A DNA stretch of 64,000 nt, from the NCBI GenBank assembly GCA_946553045.1, contig CAMNRO010000004.1:82768-146767 (forward strand). The letters run 5' to 3'. This document shows positions 43,925 through 52,544 of the stretch, one piece after another. The notes under the pieces are model-generated. The model worked only from the letters and a program-made list of their open reading frames with translations. It had not been told where the DNA came from and ran no database searches. The stretch comes from an uncultured Porphyromonadaceae bacterium. Lineage in GTDB: Bacteria > Bacteroidota > Bacteroidia > Bacteroidales > Muribaculaceae. The position numbers and the translations under genes were made by a program. Within the stretch, counting starts at the first letter, position 1; each line of letters opens with the position of its first letter.

Positions 43925-44360
43925 TTTTCACCTTATCCGTAAGACGGTCGTGTTTAATGCCGAGCACACAGCGCACCGCCGGAGGAGCCGCAAAGAAAGC
44001 CACGGCAATGCCGGCGATATCGGCCACAAAATCGAGCACATCGCCCGAGCGCGCTTCGGTCAGAGTGGCCTGCGCAATCTCGTCGAGACAGCCGAACACG
44101 GCGCAGAGAGCGCATATCACAGCCATCACACGCCCCCCGACATTGCGGCCGCGGTGTGAGCGCTGCCAGTCGAAAGCCGCGGCTCCGGCCAGACCGCCGA
44201 ACATCACCGCGTGAATCACCTTATCTATATTAGGAATAAGCGGCAGCTCCGCCCCGTCCATCGGGTCGGCCGTCAAAGTGGCATAAAGCACCACCGCCAC
44301 ACAAACCATCGTCGGCCAATAATTTTTCAAAACTATGAATATATTAATATTGGAAAACAT
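43914..44360 (-). CDS. VanZ-family membrane protein
   Basis: A 148-residue protein from ATG 44360. Upstream in-frame ATGs up to 44393 lie in the TTATGAA-like spacer and are less likely. Four membrane segments and the VanZ pattern LIPNIDKVIHAVMFGGLAGAAAFDW...FGCLDEIAQATLTEARSGDVLDFVADIAGIAVAFF are present. VanZ proteins are linked to low-level glycopeptide resistance, but most genomic copies have no assigned role. It lies between a degenerate M23 protein and the MATE transporter. Confidence 0.85.
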   Translation of the reverse strand: MFSNINIFIVLKNYWPTMVCVAVVLYATLTADPMDGAELPLIPNIDKVIHAVMFGGLAGAAAFDWQRSHRGRNVGGRVMAVICALCAVFGCLDEIAQATLTEARSGDVLDFVADIAGIAVAFFAAPPAVRCVLGIKHDRLTDKVKNGK

Positions 44361-44367
44361 GAATTGA

Positions 44368-44403
44368 ACACGGACCATGAATCCATAGTCCATAATTCAG
44401 AAT
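44368..44403. repeat. Short period-7 TTATGAA-type array after M23 stop
   Basis: On the minus strand, directly after the M23-like gene, the spacer reads ATTCTGA, ATTATGG, ACTATGG, ATTCATG in 7-nt phase. Confidence 0.65.
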
Positions 44404-44406
44404 CGG

Positions 44407-45255
44407 CTAAAACGCCACGTAGTCGCCCGGAGCAAGCAGCGCGCCGTTGTGCCATAGCTCGAACACCAGCGGACGCCCCGCGGCCGTATGGCCTATGCGC
44501 TGCGACGCCGAAACCTTGGCGCCCTTGTTGACAAAAACGTCTGTCAGACCCGAGTACACACTCACGAAATCGTTCGGATGCTGAACCGTCACCACCACAC
44601 GGCCGTCGTTATCGTAATACAGGCCCGTCACCGAGCCGCGATACACCGCCGACACCGGCAACACGGCCGGCTGCACCGCCGACACACCGCCCGACGGGAG
44701 TGGCTCTACAGTTGCCGTCGACGGAACAGGCGACGCAAAAATCATGCCCTCGGCAGCTATCGGAGCCAGAACCGACAGATTGAAGCGCTCCTCCTCCTCA
44801 TAGCGGCTCACGAAGCGGCGCTCCGCATCGCTCGCCCTCACAAGAGAGTCGGCCGAAACCACTCCGGCCGGAACCGTCGGCGCCGCTATCGTATCGGACT
44901 CTCCTTTCATGATTGCAAGAACCGACGACAGATAAGCCTCATTGGCCCGAGCGGCCTGCTCGAGCGAGTCGAGCCGCAGCGCCGTCTCCAGATACTGCGC
45001 CCGGAGGTCGCCACGCAGCGTGCCAGGCACGAAATGACGCAGCGGCGTGAACACTATCACCGCCCACACGAGCGCCACAAGAGCCAACAGCGCCGCTACC
45101 GACACAATAACCACGCGGACGCGGGTCATGCGCACCGTCCAGAGACGGTTGAAAGTATTCTCCTTGATAAAATCGAGGCGATAACGCGCCGGATTCTTAT
45201 ACGGCTCATGCCTGTGCCGCTCCACTGTTTTCTTTATGTCGCCGACGGTTTTCAT
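44407..45255 (-). CDS. M23/LytM-domain protein, apparently catalytically inactive
   Basis: A 282-residue protein. The ATG at 45255 is preferred because the promoter lies just upstream. A cytoplasmic N-terminus (about 1-40), one membrane helix (about 46-68; VVIVSVAALLALVALVWAVIVFT), a coiled-coil stretch (DSLEQAARANEAYLSSVLAIM) and a C-terminal LytM-like domain (about 190-282; YRGSVTGLYYDNDGRVVVTVQHPNDFVSVYSGL...LVFELWHNGALLAPGDYV) are seen. The usual zinc ligands (HxxxD and the HxH before the final strand) are missing; HLHFE is replaced by LVFEL. Like EnvC or NlpD it may activate an amidase instead of cutting peptidoglycan itself. Confidence 0.82.
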   Translation of the reverse strand: MKTVGDIKKTVERHRHEPYKNPARYRLDFIKENTFNRLWTVRMTRVRVVIVSVAALLALVALVWAVIVFTPLRHFVPGTLRGDLRAQYLETALRLDSLEQAARANEAYLSSVLAIMKGESDTIAAPTVPAGVVSADSLVRASDAERRFVSRYEEEERFNLSVLAPIAAEGMIFASPVPSTATVEPLPSGGVSAVQPAVLPVSAVYRGSVTGLYYDNDGRVVVTVQHPNDFVSVYSGLTDVFVNKGAKVSASQRIGHTAAGRPLVFELWHNGALLAPGDYVAF

Positions 45256-45260
45256 GACCG

Positions 45261-45292
45261 CAAAATTACTAAACAATCGGCGAAATTGCAAA
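45261..45292 (-). promoter_or_regulatory. Strong Bacteroidetes promoter for M23-like gene
   Basis: On the minus strand TTTG (45289-45292) and TAATTTTG (45261-45268) are separated by exactly 20 nt. The expected transcription start falls on or next to the ATG at 45255, which would make the mRNA leaderless or nearly so. Confidence 0.75.
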
Positions 45293-45380
45293 AGACCGCC
45301 GAACTCTGCGCCCCGCCCTCACGTTAATAATTCACATACACGGCATCTGCCTTATTTACGTTTCCTCTAATCAACAGACT

Positions 45381-47084
45381 ATGGACTGGATTCTCGAAAT
45401 CTTCAGAAACAATCCCTCTATTCCGATTTTCCTCACTATCGGCATCGGATTCTGGATTGGAAAACTGAAGTACAAGACTTTCTCGCTCGGCACGGTCACC
45501 TCTGTGCTGCTCGTCGGCGTTCTCGTCGGTCAGATGGACATACCCATCTCCGGCCCCGTAAAATCAGTGTTCTTTCTTCTCTTCCTCTTCGCCATCGGCT
45601 ATAGCGTCGGCCCGCAGTTCTTCAACGCCCTCAAAGGCTCGGGCATAAAGCAGGTCATCTTTGCCGTCATCATGTGTGCACTGTGCCTCGGCGTCACTGT
45701 CGGAGTGGCTCTCATCTTCGGCTACAATCCCGGCGAGGCTGCCGGCCTCTTCTCGGGCGCGCAGACCATCTCGGCCGTCATCGGTGTCGGCGACGACACT
45801 ATCCGCACCCTCTCGGCCTCCGCCGCCGACAAGCAGAACTGGATCGACCTCGTGCCAGTGTGCTATGCCGTGACATACATCTTCGGCACGATAGGCTCTG
45901 CATATATCCTCGCATACATAGGCCCCGCAATGCTCGGCGGACTCTCGAAGGTAAAGGCCCAGACCGTCGAACTCGAAAAGAGCATGAACGAAAGCTCCCT
46001 CACCTCCGACCCCGCATTTATCAACGCTCTGCGCCCCGTGGTCTTCCGTGCCTATAAGGCCGACGGCGACTTCTTCGCCACACCGCGCACCATAGCCGAA
46101 ATCGAAGAAAACATGGCCAAACTCGGCCGCCGCATATTCGTCGAGCGCGTCCGCACAGCCGGCAAAGTAGTCGACGCGCCCGCAGCCACCACCGCCATCG
46201 CCAAAGGCGACGAAGTCGTTCTCAGCGGCCGACGCGAATACGTAATCCAGGACGAATCATGGATAGGCCCCGAAGTGGCCGACGCCGAACTCCTCTCCTT
46301 CGCCCTCGAGAAAATACCCGTCATGATAGCCACACGCCAGTGCAACGGCATCACCGTCGACGGCCTCCGCGCCCTTCCCCAGATGAAAGGCGTGGCAATA
46401 TCGGCCGTCACACGTGGCGGACAGCCCCTGCCCGTCCTCGCCCAGACACGCCTCATGCGCGGCGACATGGTAACCATCACCGGCCTCAAAAGCGAGGTCG
46501 ACGCCGCCGCCAAGGCCATCGGCTATGCCGACCGACCCTCCAAGACAAGCGACATGGTCTTCGTTGGCCTCGGCATATTCATCGGCGCGCTCATCGGCGC
46601 CATCACCATACACCTCGGCGGAATACCCGTCAGCCTCAGCACATCGGGCGGCGCCCTCATCTCGGGCCTCATTCTCGGCTGGCTTCGCTCCAAGCACCCC
46701 ACATTCGGCCACATTCCCGACGCCAGCGTATGGCTCCTCAACAACCTCGGCCTCAACATGTTTATAGCCGTCATCGGAATCACCGCCGCACCCACCTTCA
46801 TCAGCGGCATCAAGGAAGTCGGCCCGATGCTCTTCGTGGCAGGCATCATATGCACCACACTGCCGCTCATCATCGGTGTAATCCTCGGAGCGAAAGTATT
46901 CAAATTCCACCCCGCCATCAACCTCGGCTGCTGCGCAGGCAGCCGCACCACCACAGCAGCCCTCGGAGCAATCCAGGAAAGCCTCGACTCCACCGTACCC
47001 GCCCTCGGCTACACCATCACCTACGCCATCGGCAACACCCTCCTCATTCTCATGGGCGTAGCCATCACCCTCATCTGCGCATGA
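45381..47084 (+). CDS. aspT: Aspartate:alanine exchanger family transporter (AspT-like)
   Basis: A 567-residue inner-membrane protein with the YidE/YbjL duplication: two blocks of five or six helices (about 1-180 and 390-567) flank a cytoplasmic region with two RCK_C/TrkA_C-like domains (about 200-380; VFRAYKADGDFFATPRTIAEIEE...GDEVVLSGRREYV). The second block has LGCCAGSRTTTAALGAIQ, matching SGAQTISAVIGVG in the first. With the aspartate 4-decarboxylase gene next to it, it should import aspartate and export alanine, an electrogenic exchange that produces proton-motive force. Its stop begins a GGGCTGAC-type array. Confidence 0.9.
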   Translation: MDWILEIFRNNPSIPIFLTIGIGFWIGKLKYKTFSLGTVTSVLLVGVLVGQMDIPISGPVKSVFFLLFLFAIGYSVGPQFFNALKGSGIKQVIFAVIMCALCLGVTVGVALIFGYNPGEAAGLFSGAQTISAVIGVGDDTIRTLSASAADKQNWIDLVPVCYAVTYIFGTIGSAYILAYIGPAMLGGLSKVKAQTVELEKSMNESSLTSDPAFINALRPVVFRAYKADGDFFATPRTIAEIEENMAKLGRRIFVERVRTAGKVVDAPAATTAIAKGDEVVLSGRREYVIQDESWIGPEVADAELLSFALEKIPVMIATRQCNGITVDGLRALPQMKGVAISAVTRGGQPLPVLAQTRLMRGDMVTITGLKSEVDAAAKAIGYADRPSKTSDMVFVGLGIFIGALIGAITIHLGGIPVSLSTSGGALISGLILGWLRSKHPTFGHIPDASVWLLNNLGLNMFIAVIGITAAPTFISGIKEVGPMLFVAGIICTTLPLIIGVILGAKVFKFHPAINLGCCAGSRTTTAALGAIQESLDSTVPALGYTITYAIGNTLLILMGVAITLICA

Positions 47085-47203
47085 CGGGCGGTTGGGCGGC
47101 TGAGCTGTTGGGCAGACGGGCTGACAGGCTGTTAGGCTGACGGGCAACTGCATAATTCAAAATTAAAAATTCATAATTCATAATCCATAATTCATAATTT
47201 AAA
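47082..47203. repeat. Composite period-8 plus period-7 array between aspT and aspD
   Basis: It begins at the aspT stop TGA: CGGGCGGTT, GGGCGGCT, GAGCTGTT, GGGCAGAC, GGGCTGAC, AGGCTGTT, AGGCTGAC (8-nt phase). It then switches to AATTCAT, AATTCAT, AATCCAT, AATTCAT, AATTTAA (7-nt phase) up to the aspD ATG. The start-side end is almost identical to that before korB. Confidence 0.85.
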
Positions 47204-47205
47204 AG

Positions 47206-48834
47206 ATGGATCCTCTAAGCAACGACTACGAAGCACGGCTGAGCCAGATGAGCCCCTTCGAAATAAAAAACGAACTCATACAACTCGCCCAGGAAGACGC
47301 CCGCAAATCGAGCGCCACATTCCTCAACGCCGGCCGCGGAAACCCAAACTGGATCAGTGCCGACGCCCGCGAGGCATTCTTCGCCCTCGGCGCATTCGCC
47401 CTCGAGGAATGCCGCCGCACACACTCCGAAGCTCCCGGAATCGCAGGCATGCCATCTAAAAAAGGCATCGCCGCACGCTTCGAAGCATACCTCGCCGCAC
47501 ACAACGCCTCCGAAGGCGAAAAACTCCTCGCTCTGGCATACCGATACATGACCGATACCCTCGCCGCCGACCCCGACGACCTCATCTACGAATGGGCCGA
47601 CGCAATCATCGGCGACCAGTACCCCACCCCGCCCCGCATTCTCAAATATACCGAAGCCGCCATTCGCCCCTACCTTGCCCAGGAACTCGGACAGCGCGAT
47701 CCGGGCGAAGGCAAGGAATACGACCTCTTCGCCGTCGAGGGAGGCACCGCCGGCATGTGCTACGTATTCGACTCCCTACAGGCAAACCACCTCGTCAACC
47801 GAGGCGACAAGATAGCCCTCATGGCGCCCCTATTCACCCCCTACATCGAAATTCCCGAACTCGACCGCTTCAACTTCGATGTAGTCACCGTGAGCGCCAA
47901 CAGAGTCGAAGCCGACGGATACCACTACTGGCAATACCCCGACAGCGAGCTCGACAAGCTGCGCGACCCCTCGATAAAGCTCGTGTGCATGATCAACCCC
48001 TCGAACCCGCCGTCATACCGCCTCTCCGACCACAACCTCGAGCGATTCGTCGACATCGTCCGCAAAGACAACCCCAACCTCATCATCGTATCCGACGAAG
48101 TCTACGGCACCTTCGCACAAAACTTCGAGTCGCTGCTCTATAAACTGCCACAGAACACCCTCTGCGTCTACTCGTTCTCAAAATACTTCGGTGCCACCGG
48201 CTGGCGCCTCGCCGTCATCGCTGCCGCTAAAGAAAACATCTTCGACCGCATGATAGCCGCACTCCCGCAGGCCGACAAAGACGACCTCGCCCGCCGATAC
48301 GGCAGCCTCACTCTCGACGTCCCATCGCTGCGATTCATCGACCGCATGGTCGCCGACAGCCGCGACGTAGCCCTCAACCACACCGCAGGTCTCTCGACCC
48401 CGCAGCAGATTCAGATGAGTCTTTTCGCCTTGAAATGCATCCTCGACACCAAGGACGCATACAAAAATACCATGCAGGCCATGATTCACGACCGCCTCGA
48501 CGCCCTGTGGGAAAACACCGGCTTCAAAATGCCCGACGACCCTCTGCGCGTAGGCTACTACAGCGAAATCGACATGATGGTATGGGCCCGCAAGTTCTAC
48601 GGCGACCAGTTCGCCGCATGGCTTCCCACCGCCCACAACCCTCTCGATGTCACCATGCGCCTCGCAGCCGAAAAAGGCATCGTCGTGCTCAACGGCTCCG
48701 GATTCGACGGCCCTGAGTGGTCTATCCGCACATCGCAGGCCAACCTCGACCGCGACGCCTACGTCACCATCGGCCAAAAAGTGCGCCAGATACTCGAAGA
48801 ATACCACACCGAGTACCTTGCCGCAAAAAAGTGA
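47206..48834 (+). CDS. aspD: Aspartate 4-decarboxylase (bifunctional aspartate aminotransferase)
   Basis: A 542-residue PLP enzyme, longer than ordinary fold-type I aminotransferases and matching the AspD length. PLP-lysine is Lys326 in SFSKYFGATGWRLAV; NPSNPPSYRLSD and VSDEVYGTF supply the usual cofactor Asn and Asp/Tyr, and a final Arg in SIRTSQANL binds the substrate carboxylate. An N-terminal extension (LNAGRGNPNWISADAREAFFALG) is characteristic of the decarboxylase group. It converts aspartate to alanine and CO2, using a cytosolic proton; with AspT this forms a decarboxylation energy cycle. Confidence 0.94.
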   Translation: MDPLSNDYEARLSQMSPFEIKNELIQLAQEDARKSSATFLNAGRGNPNWISADAREAFFALGAFALEECRRTHSEAPGIAGMPSKKGIAARFEAYLAAHNASEGEKLLALAYRYMTDTLAADPDDLIYEWADAIIGDQYPTPPRILKYTEAAIRPYLAQELGQRDPGEGKEYDLFAVEGGTAGMCYVFDSLQANHLVNRGDKIALMAPLFTPYIEIPELDRFNFDVVTVSANRVEADGYHYWQYPDSELDKLRDPSIKLVCMINPSNPPSYRLSDHNLERFVDIVRKDNPNLIIVSDEVYGTFAQNFESLLYKLPQNTLCVYSFSKYFGATGWRLAVIAAAKENIFDRMIAALPQADKDDLARRYGSLTLDVPSLRFIDRMVADSRDVALNHTAGLSTPQQIQMSLFALKCILDTKDAYKNTMQAMIHDRLDALWENTGFKMPDDPLRVGYYSEIDMMVWARKFYGDQFAAWLPTAHNPLDVTMRLAAEKGIVVLNGSGFDGPEWSIRTSQANLDRDAYVTIGQKVRQILEEYHTEYLAAKK

Positions 48835-48855
48835 ACCCGCAGACTCTCTCCTCCC

Positions 48856-48883
48856 AAAAAGCGCCCCCCTCGGGCGCTTTTTT
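48856..48883 (+). terminator. Intrinsic terminator after aspTD
   Basis: AAAAAGCGCCC and GGGCGCTTTTTT form a perfect stem around a CCCTC loop with a T-run. Confidence 0.92.
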
Positions 48884-48927
48884 CGTTTTTTTTCACTAAT
48901 TTCGCTGCTTAGTTTGTTAGACTATTC

Positions 48928-50280
48928 ATGAGACATACACTTTCAACCATACTCCTGGCCGGAGCGCTCGCTCTATCGGCGACAATCGGCGCGGCCGCCC
49001 AGACAATACTCGGCATCGACGGCGAAGAGTCTACATCTGTCGGCATATACATCAAAAACCTATCCACCGGCAAAGTAATCGTAGACCACAACTCGCAGCT
49101 TGCCCTCACGCCGGCCAGCGTCATGAAAGCCATCACAACCGCCTCGGCCCTGTCCATCACCGGGCCCGACCGCCGGTTCGCCACACCCGTAGTCCTCAAA
49201 GGCCACCCCGAAGGCGACACCTGGTGCGGCGACATCGTCGTCCGCTCATGCGCCGACCCCACTGTCGAGAGCGAATACTTCAAGGGCCACCTCGGATTCT
49301 GCGACTCAGTCGCAGCCGCCATACGCCGCGAGGGAATCCGCAAGATTTCAGGCCGGATAATCGTTGAGCAGACCCTCTCCAACCCCGGCCCCATCGCCCA
49401 GTGGGAAATCGAAGACGTCGCCTGGTCCTACGGTGCCGGTCTCTTCGGCATGAACTGGCGCGACAACACCTTCACACTCTATCCCGCCACCGGGCAGACC
49501 AAGCCCGAAATTCCGGGCCTCGACGTCGAGCTCAAACGCTCCGCATCGGGCAACGACCTCGTGCGCGGTGTCTACAGCGACCGCCTCATCGTCTTCGCCC
49601 GAAGCACGACCGACAAAAAATGGGCCGTACGCACCTCCATGCCCGACCCCGCCGCCGTATTCCGCGCCGAGCTCAAATCAACCCTCTCTGAAAAAGGAAT
49701 CTCACTCGGCGAAAAAGAAAACGCCGCCGGCGAAAACCCCAAAGAAAAAACCGTCTACACCCACCGCTCGCCCCGCTTCGCCGAAATAATGCGGAGCCTC
49801 ATGGTGCGGAGCGACAACACCTTCGCCGAAGGCATACTCCGCGCAATCGACCCCGCCGCCTCCCGCAAAGACGTCATAAAGCGCGAGAAAGAGCTCTGGG
49901 CGACTCGCGGCATAAACACCCGATACACAATCATCAACGACGGCAGCGGCCTCACCCGCGCAAACCGTCTTTCGGCACACTTCATCGGCGATGTCCTCGA
50001 ATGGATGGCAAAATCGCCTCAGAGCGACACCTACACCTCCTTCTTCCCCCGAGCCGGAAAAGAAGGAACACTTCGCGGATTCCTCGCCAAATCGACGCTC
50101 AAAGGCCAGATTGCCCTCAAGACAGGCAGCGTGAGCTCTGTCCAGGCCTATGCAGGCTACAAATTAGACAGCAAAGGAAAACCGACGCACGTCATCGTCA
50201 TCATCGTCAACGGATTCTTCTGCCCGCGCCGTCAAGTACGCGAAGGTGCCGAAAACCTACTTATAAACACATTCAAATGA
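48928..50280 (+). CDS. dacB: D-alanyl-D-alanine carboxypeptidase/endopeptidase, PBP4 type (S13)
   Basis: A 450-residue periplasmic penicillin-binding protein with a signal peptide (MRHTLSTILLAGALALSATIGAAAQ). Active-site motifs are S64-VMK67, S295-D-N297 and K398-T-G400, with the domain insert between the first two as in S13 enzymes. It trims or cleaves peptidoglycan cross-links during growth and division. It overlaps the next gene by 4 bp (ATGA). Confidence 0.95.
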   Translation: MRHTLSTILLAGALALSATIGAAAQTILGIDGEESTSVGIYIKNLSTGKVIVDHNSQLALTPASVMKAITTASALSITGPDRRFATPVVLKGHPEGDTWCGDIVVRSCADPTVESEYFKGHLGFCDSVAAAIRREGIRKISGRIIVEQTLSNPGPIAQWEIEDVAWSYGAGLFGMNWRDNTFTLYPATGQTKPEIPGLDVELKRSASGNDLVRGVYSDRLIVFARSTTDKKWAVRTSMPDPAAVFRAELKSTLSEKGISLGEKENAAGENPKEKTVYTHRSPRFAEIMRSLMVRSDNTFAEGILRAIDPAASRKDVIKREKELWATRGINTRYTIINDGSGLTRANRLSAHFIGDVLEWMAKSPQSDTYTSFFPRAGKEGTLRGFLAKSTLKGQIALKTGSVSSVQAYAGYKLDSKGKPTHVIVIIVNGFFCPRRQVREGAENLLINTFK

Positions 50281-50837
50281 CCGACACCAACACACTGATA
50301 CGACTCACCATAGAAATCGAAGGACTCCTGCGCGTCCTCGCCGAACGCAACGACGCCGACGCCCGCGCGCTCCTCGCCGAAAAATCAGAAATCCACTCGG
50401 CTGCAATCCGGCAATACCTCGGTCAGACCGTGCCTGTGGCCGAACCTGAACCCGAACCCGAGCCTGCTCCTCAGCCCGAACCCGAGCCCGAAGCGCCCGT
50501 CCGTGAGCCCGAGCCCGCACCTGTCACTGAGCCCGAGCCCATGCCGGTGCCGGAGGTTCACGCACCGCAGGAGCCGGTACTATGCGAAGCTCCCGCAACC
50601 GAAACCACCGAAAACCAGAAACTCCTCAGAGCCTTCACTCTGAACGATAAATTCCGATTCCGCCGCGAGCTTTTCAACGGCGACATCGAAGACTTCGCCG
50701 ACACGCTCTCGCTCCTGGCCCACATGCCGTCGTACGACGAAGCCGTAGACTATCTCACAAACGACCTCCTCTGGGATACCCGCAACCCCGCGGTCGAAGA
50801 CTTCTTCGCTATCCTGAAGGACAATATGCCCTCCTGA
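50277..50837 (+). CDS. Unknown protein with Pro-Glu-rich linker
   Basis: A 186-residue soluble protein; the ATG at 50277 overlaps the dacB stop. A helical N-terminal part (about 1-48; LIRLTIEIEGLLRVLAERNDADARALLAEKSEIHSAAIRQYLG) leads into a repetitive linker rich in PEPEPEP (about 54-105). The conserved-looking C-terminal part reads LLRAFTLNDKFRFRRELFNGDIEDFADTLSLLAHMPSYDEAVDYLTNDLLWD (about 117-175). There is no signal peptide. The linker could make synthesis depend on elongation factor P, although it has no long proline run. Position between dacB and rsmI, with 2 bp before rsmI, implies co-expression; the function is not known. Confidence 0.8.
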   Translation: MTDTNTLIRLTIEIEGLLRVLAERNDADARALLAEKSEIHSAAIRQYLGQTVPVAEPEPEPEPAPQPEPEPEAPVREPEPAPVTEPEPMPVPEVHAPQEPVLCEAPATETTENQKLLRAFTLNDKFRFRRELFNGDIEDFADTLSLLAHMPSYDEAVDYLTNDLLWDTRNPAVEDFFAILKDNMPS

Positions 50838-50839
50838 AA

Positions 50840-51586
50840 ATGGCCGGTAAACTCTGCATCGTTCCAACACCCGTCGGAAACATGGCCGACATGACACCCC
50901 GCGCCATCGAGACACTGCGCGCGGCGGCACTCGTCCTCGCCGAAGACACTCGCACCTCGGCCGTCCTCATGCGCCACTTCGGCATATCGACCCCGATGGC
51001 GAGCCACCACAAATTCAACGAGCACAAAAGCCTCGACCCCATTCTCGACCGCATCGAGGCCGGCGAGACAATCGCTCTCGTCTCCGACGCCGGAACTCCC
51101 GGCATTTCCGACCCCGGATTCATGCTCGCCCGCGAGTGCCGGCGCCGCGGCATAACCGTAGAGACCCTCCCGGGCGCTACGGCCTTCGTGCCTGCACTCG
51201 TCAGCTCAGGCCTGCCATGCGACCGCTTCTTCTTCGAAGGCTTCCTTCCCGTCAAGAAAGGCCGCGCCTCCCGCCTCGAATTCCTCGCCGCTCTCCCCGT
51301 CACTTTCATAATCTACGAGTCGCCCCTGAGACTTGCCAAAACGCTCGAGGCTCTCGCCGAGGCCTGTGGTCCGGAGCGCCCGGCCGCCGTAGTCCGCGAA
51401 ATCTCGAAAATCCACGAAACAGTTGCCCGCGACACACTCGCCGAGCTCGCCGCATACTACCGAGCGAACCAGGCGAAGGGTGAAATTGTTATCGTAGTTA
51501 GCGGAAAGGAAAGGCCCGACCCCGAACAGCGACGCCACCGTAACAAATACCGCGACGATACCGATACTTCAACCATACCGAACTGA
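50840..51586 (+). CDS. rsmI: 16S rRNA (cytidine-1402-2'-O)-methyltransferase
   Basis: A 248-residue protein with the tetrapyrrole-methylase fold: LCIVPTPVGNMADMTPRAIETLRAAALVLAEDTRTSAVLM at the N-terminus, ALVSDAGTPGISDPGFMLARECRRRGITVETLPGATAFVPALVSSGLP as the SAM-binding and substrate part, and the RsmI-specific FFFEGFLPVKKGRASRLEFLAALPVTFIIYESPLRLAKTLEAL. It methylates the ribose of C1402 in 16S rRNA using S-adenosylmethionine. The C-terminal tail is charged and probably disordered. Confidence 0.95.
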   Translation: MAGKLCIVPTPVGNMADMTPRAIETLRAAALVLAEDTRTSAVLMRHFGISTPMASHHKFNEHKSLDPILDRIEAGETIALVSDAGTPGISDPGFMLARECRRRGITVETLPGATAFVPALVSSGLPCDRFFFEGFLPVKKGRASRLEFLAALPVTFIIYESPLRLAKTLEALAEACGPERPAAVVREISKIHETVARDTLAELAAYYRANQAKGEIVIVVSGKERPDPEQRRHRNKYRDDTDTSTIPN

Positions 51587-51588
51587 TT

Positions 51589-52455
51589 ATGAAAAAAATC
51601 ATCACACTCGCACTGACAGCTCTGCTCATAGCATCGTCATCGTGCTCAAACAAGAAAGAAGAAGAACTGCGTCAGCAGCAGGCTCTCAACGAAGCTACAA
51701 ACGAAGAACTGCGCTCGGCCGTTGCCGACCGCGACCAGCTCCTCGGACTCGTCAACGAAATTTCGAGCGGAATGGACCAGATTAAACAGCTCGAAAACAT
51801 TCTCGCCGTCAACGCCTCTAACGAGACGCCCGGACAGCGCGACCAGATTGTCGCCGACATCGCGGCAATACAGCAGACCCTCGCGCAGCGCCGCGAACGC
51901 CTCGCCGAACTCGAAAAGAAGCTCAACAGCTCAAGCCTCACCAACTCAAACCTCAAAAAGACAATCTCGCAGCTTCAGAGCCAGATTGAATCGCAGACCC
52001 GCGAAATCGAGACACTGCGCGGAAATCTCGACGAAGCAAAGGTACACATTGAAAACCTCAACACTCAGGTCGACTCGCTCAGCACAACCGTAAACAACGT
52101 CGTGGCCGAACGCGACTCTACCGACAACGCTAACGCCGAACTCACAAACGAGCTCAACACCTGCTACTACGCCATCGGCAACAAAAACGAGCTCAAGGAA
52201 AACAGAATCATCGAAACAGGTTTCCTCCGCAAGACCAAAATCATGGAATCCGATTTCGACCAGAATTTCTTCACTAAAGCCGACAAGCGCACGCTCACCC
52301 AGATTGACCTCAACTCGACAAAAGCCGAGATTCTCACGAACCAGCCCGCCGGCTCATACTCTATCGACAACGCCAACGGCCACAAAGTGCTCCGAATCAC
52401 AAACCCCGCACTCTTCTGGAGTCTTTCGAACTACCTCGTCATCAAAATCGATTAG
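51589..52455 (+). CDS. Coiled-coil lipoprotein of unknown function
   Basis: A 288-residue lipoprotein (MKKIITLALTALLIASSSC, Cys19). Residues about 24-185 are one long predicted coiled coil with heptad-like Leu/Ile spacing (LAQRRERLAELEKKL, LKKTISQLQSQIESQTREIETL), followed by a small C-terminal globular part (about 195-288; IETGFLRKTKIMESDFDQNFFTKADKRTLTQIDLN...SLSNYLVIKID). It begins 2 bp after rsmI. It probably spans the periplasm from an anchored N-terminus. The stop TAG is inside the repeat that follows. Confidence 0.85.
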   Translation: MKKIITLALTALLIASSSCSNKKEEELRQQQALNEATNEELRSAVADRDQLLGLVNEISSGMDQIKQLENILAVNASNETPGQRDQIVADIAAIQQTLAQRRERLAELEKKLNSSSLTNSNLKKTISQLQSQIESQTREIETLRGNLDEAKVHIENLNTQVDSLSTTVNNVVAERDSTDNANAELTNELNTCYYAIGNKNELKENRIIETGFLRKTKIMESDFDQNFFTKADKRTLTQIDLNSTKAEILTNQPAGSYSIDNANGHKVLRITNPALFWSLSNYLVIKID

Positions 52456-52488
52456 GAGATTAGGATATTAGGGAATTAAGATTATAGG
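52451..52488. repeat. Period-8 TTAGGAGA array starting at a stop codon
   Basis: ATTAGGAG, ATTAGGAT, ATTAGGGA, ATTAAGAT, TATAGGAG in 8-nt phase; the first TAG is the stop codon of the lipoprotein gene. It runs into the terminator at 52490. Confidence 0.78.
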
Positions 52489-52489
52489 A

Positions 52490-52520
52490 GGAGCCGGCTA
52501 TCGAGCCGGTTCCTTTTTTT
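52490..52520 (+). terminator. Intrinsic terminator after coiled-coil lipoprotein gene
   Basis: GGAGCCGGCT pairs with AGCCGGTTCC (one G-U) around an ATCG loop and is followed by seven T. Confidence 0.9.
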
Positions 52521-52544
52521 GCGTCCGCATGAGCGCAATCAATT

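Noticed and set aside
43217..43942. 241-residue plus-strand frame over the MATE gene
   Set aside because: It is complementary to a clear 12-helix transporter and rich in His, Arg and Gln in the way antisense shadows of membrane genes are.
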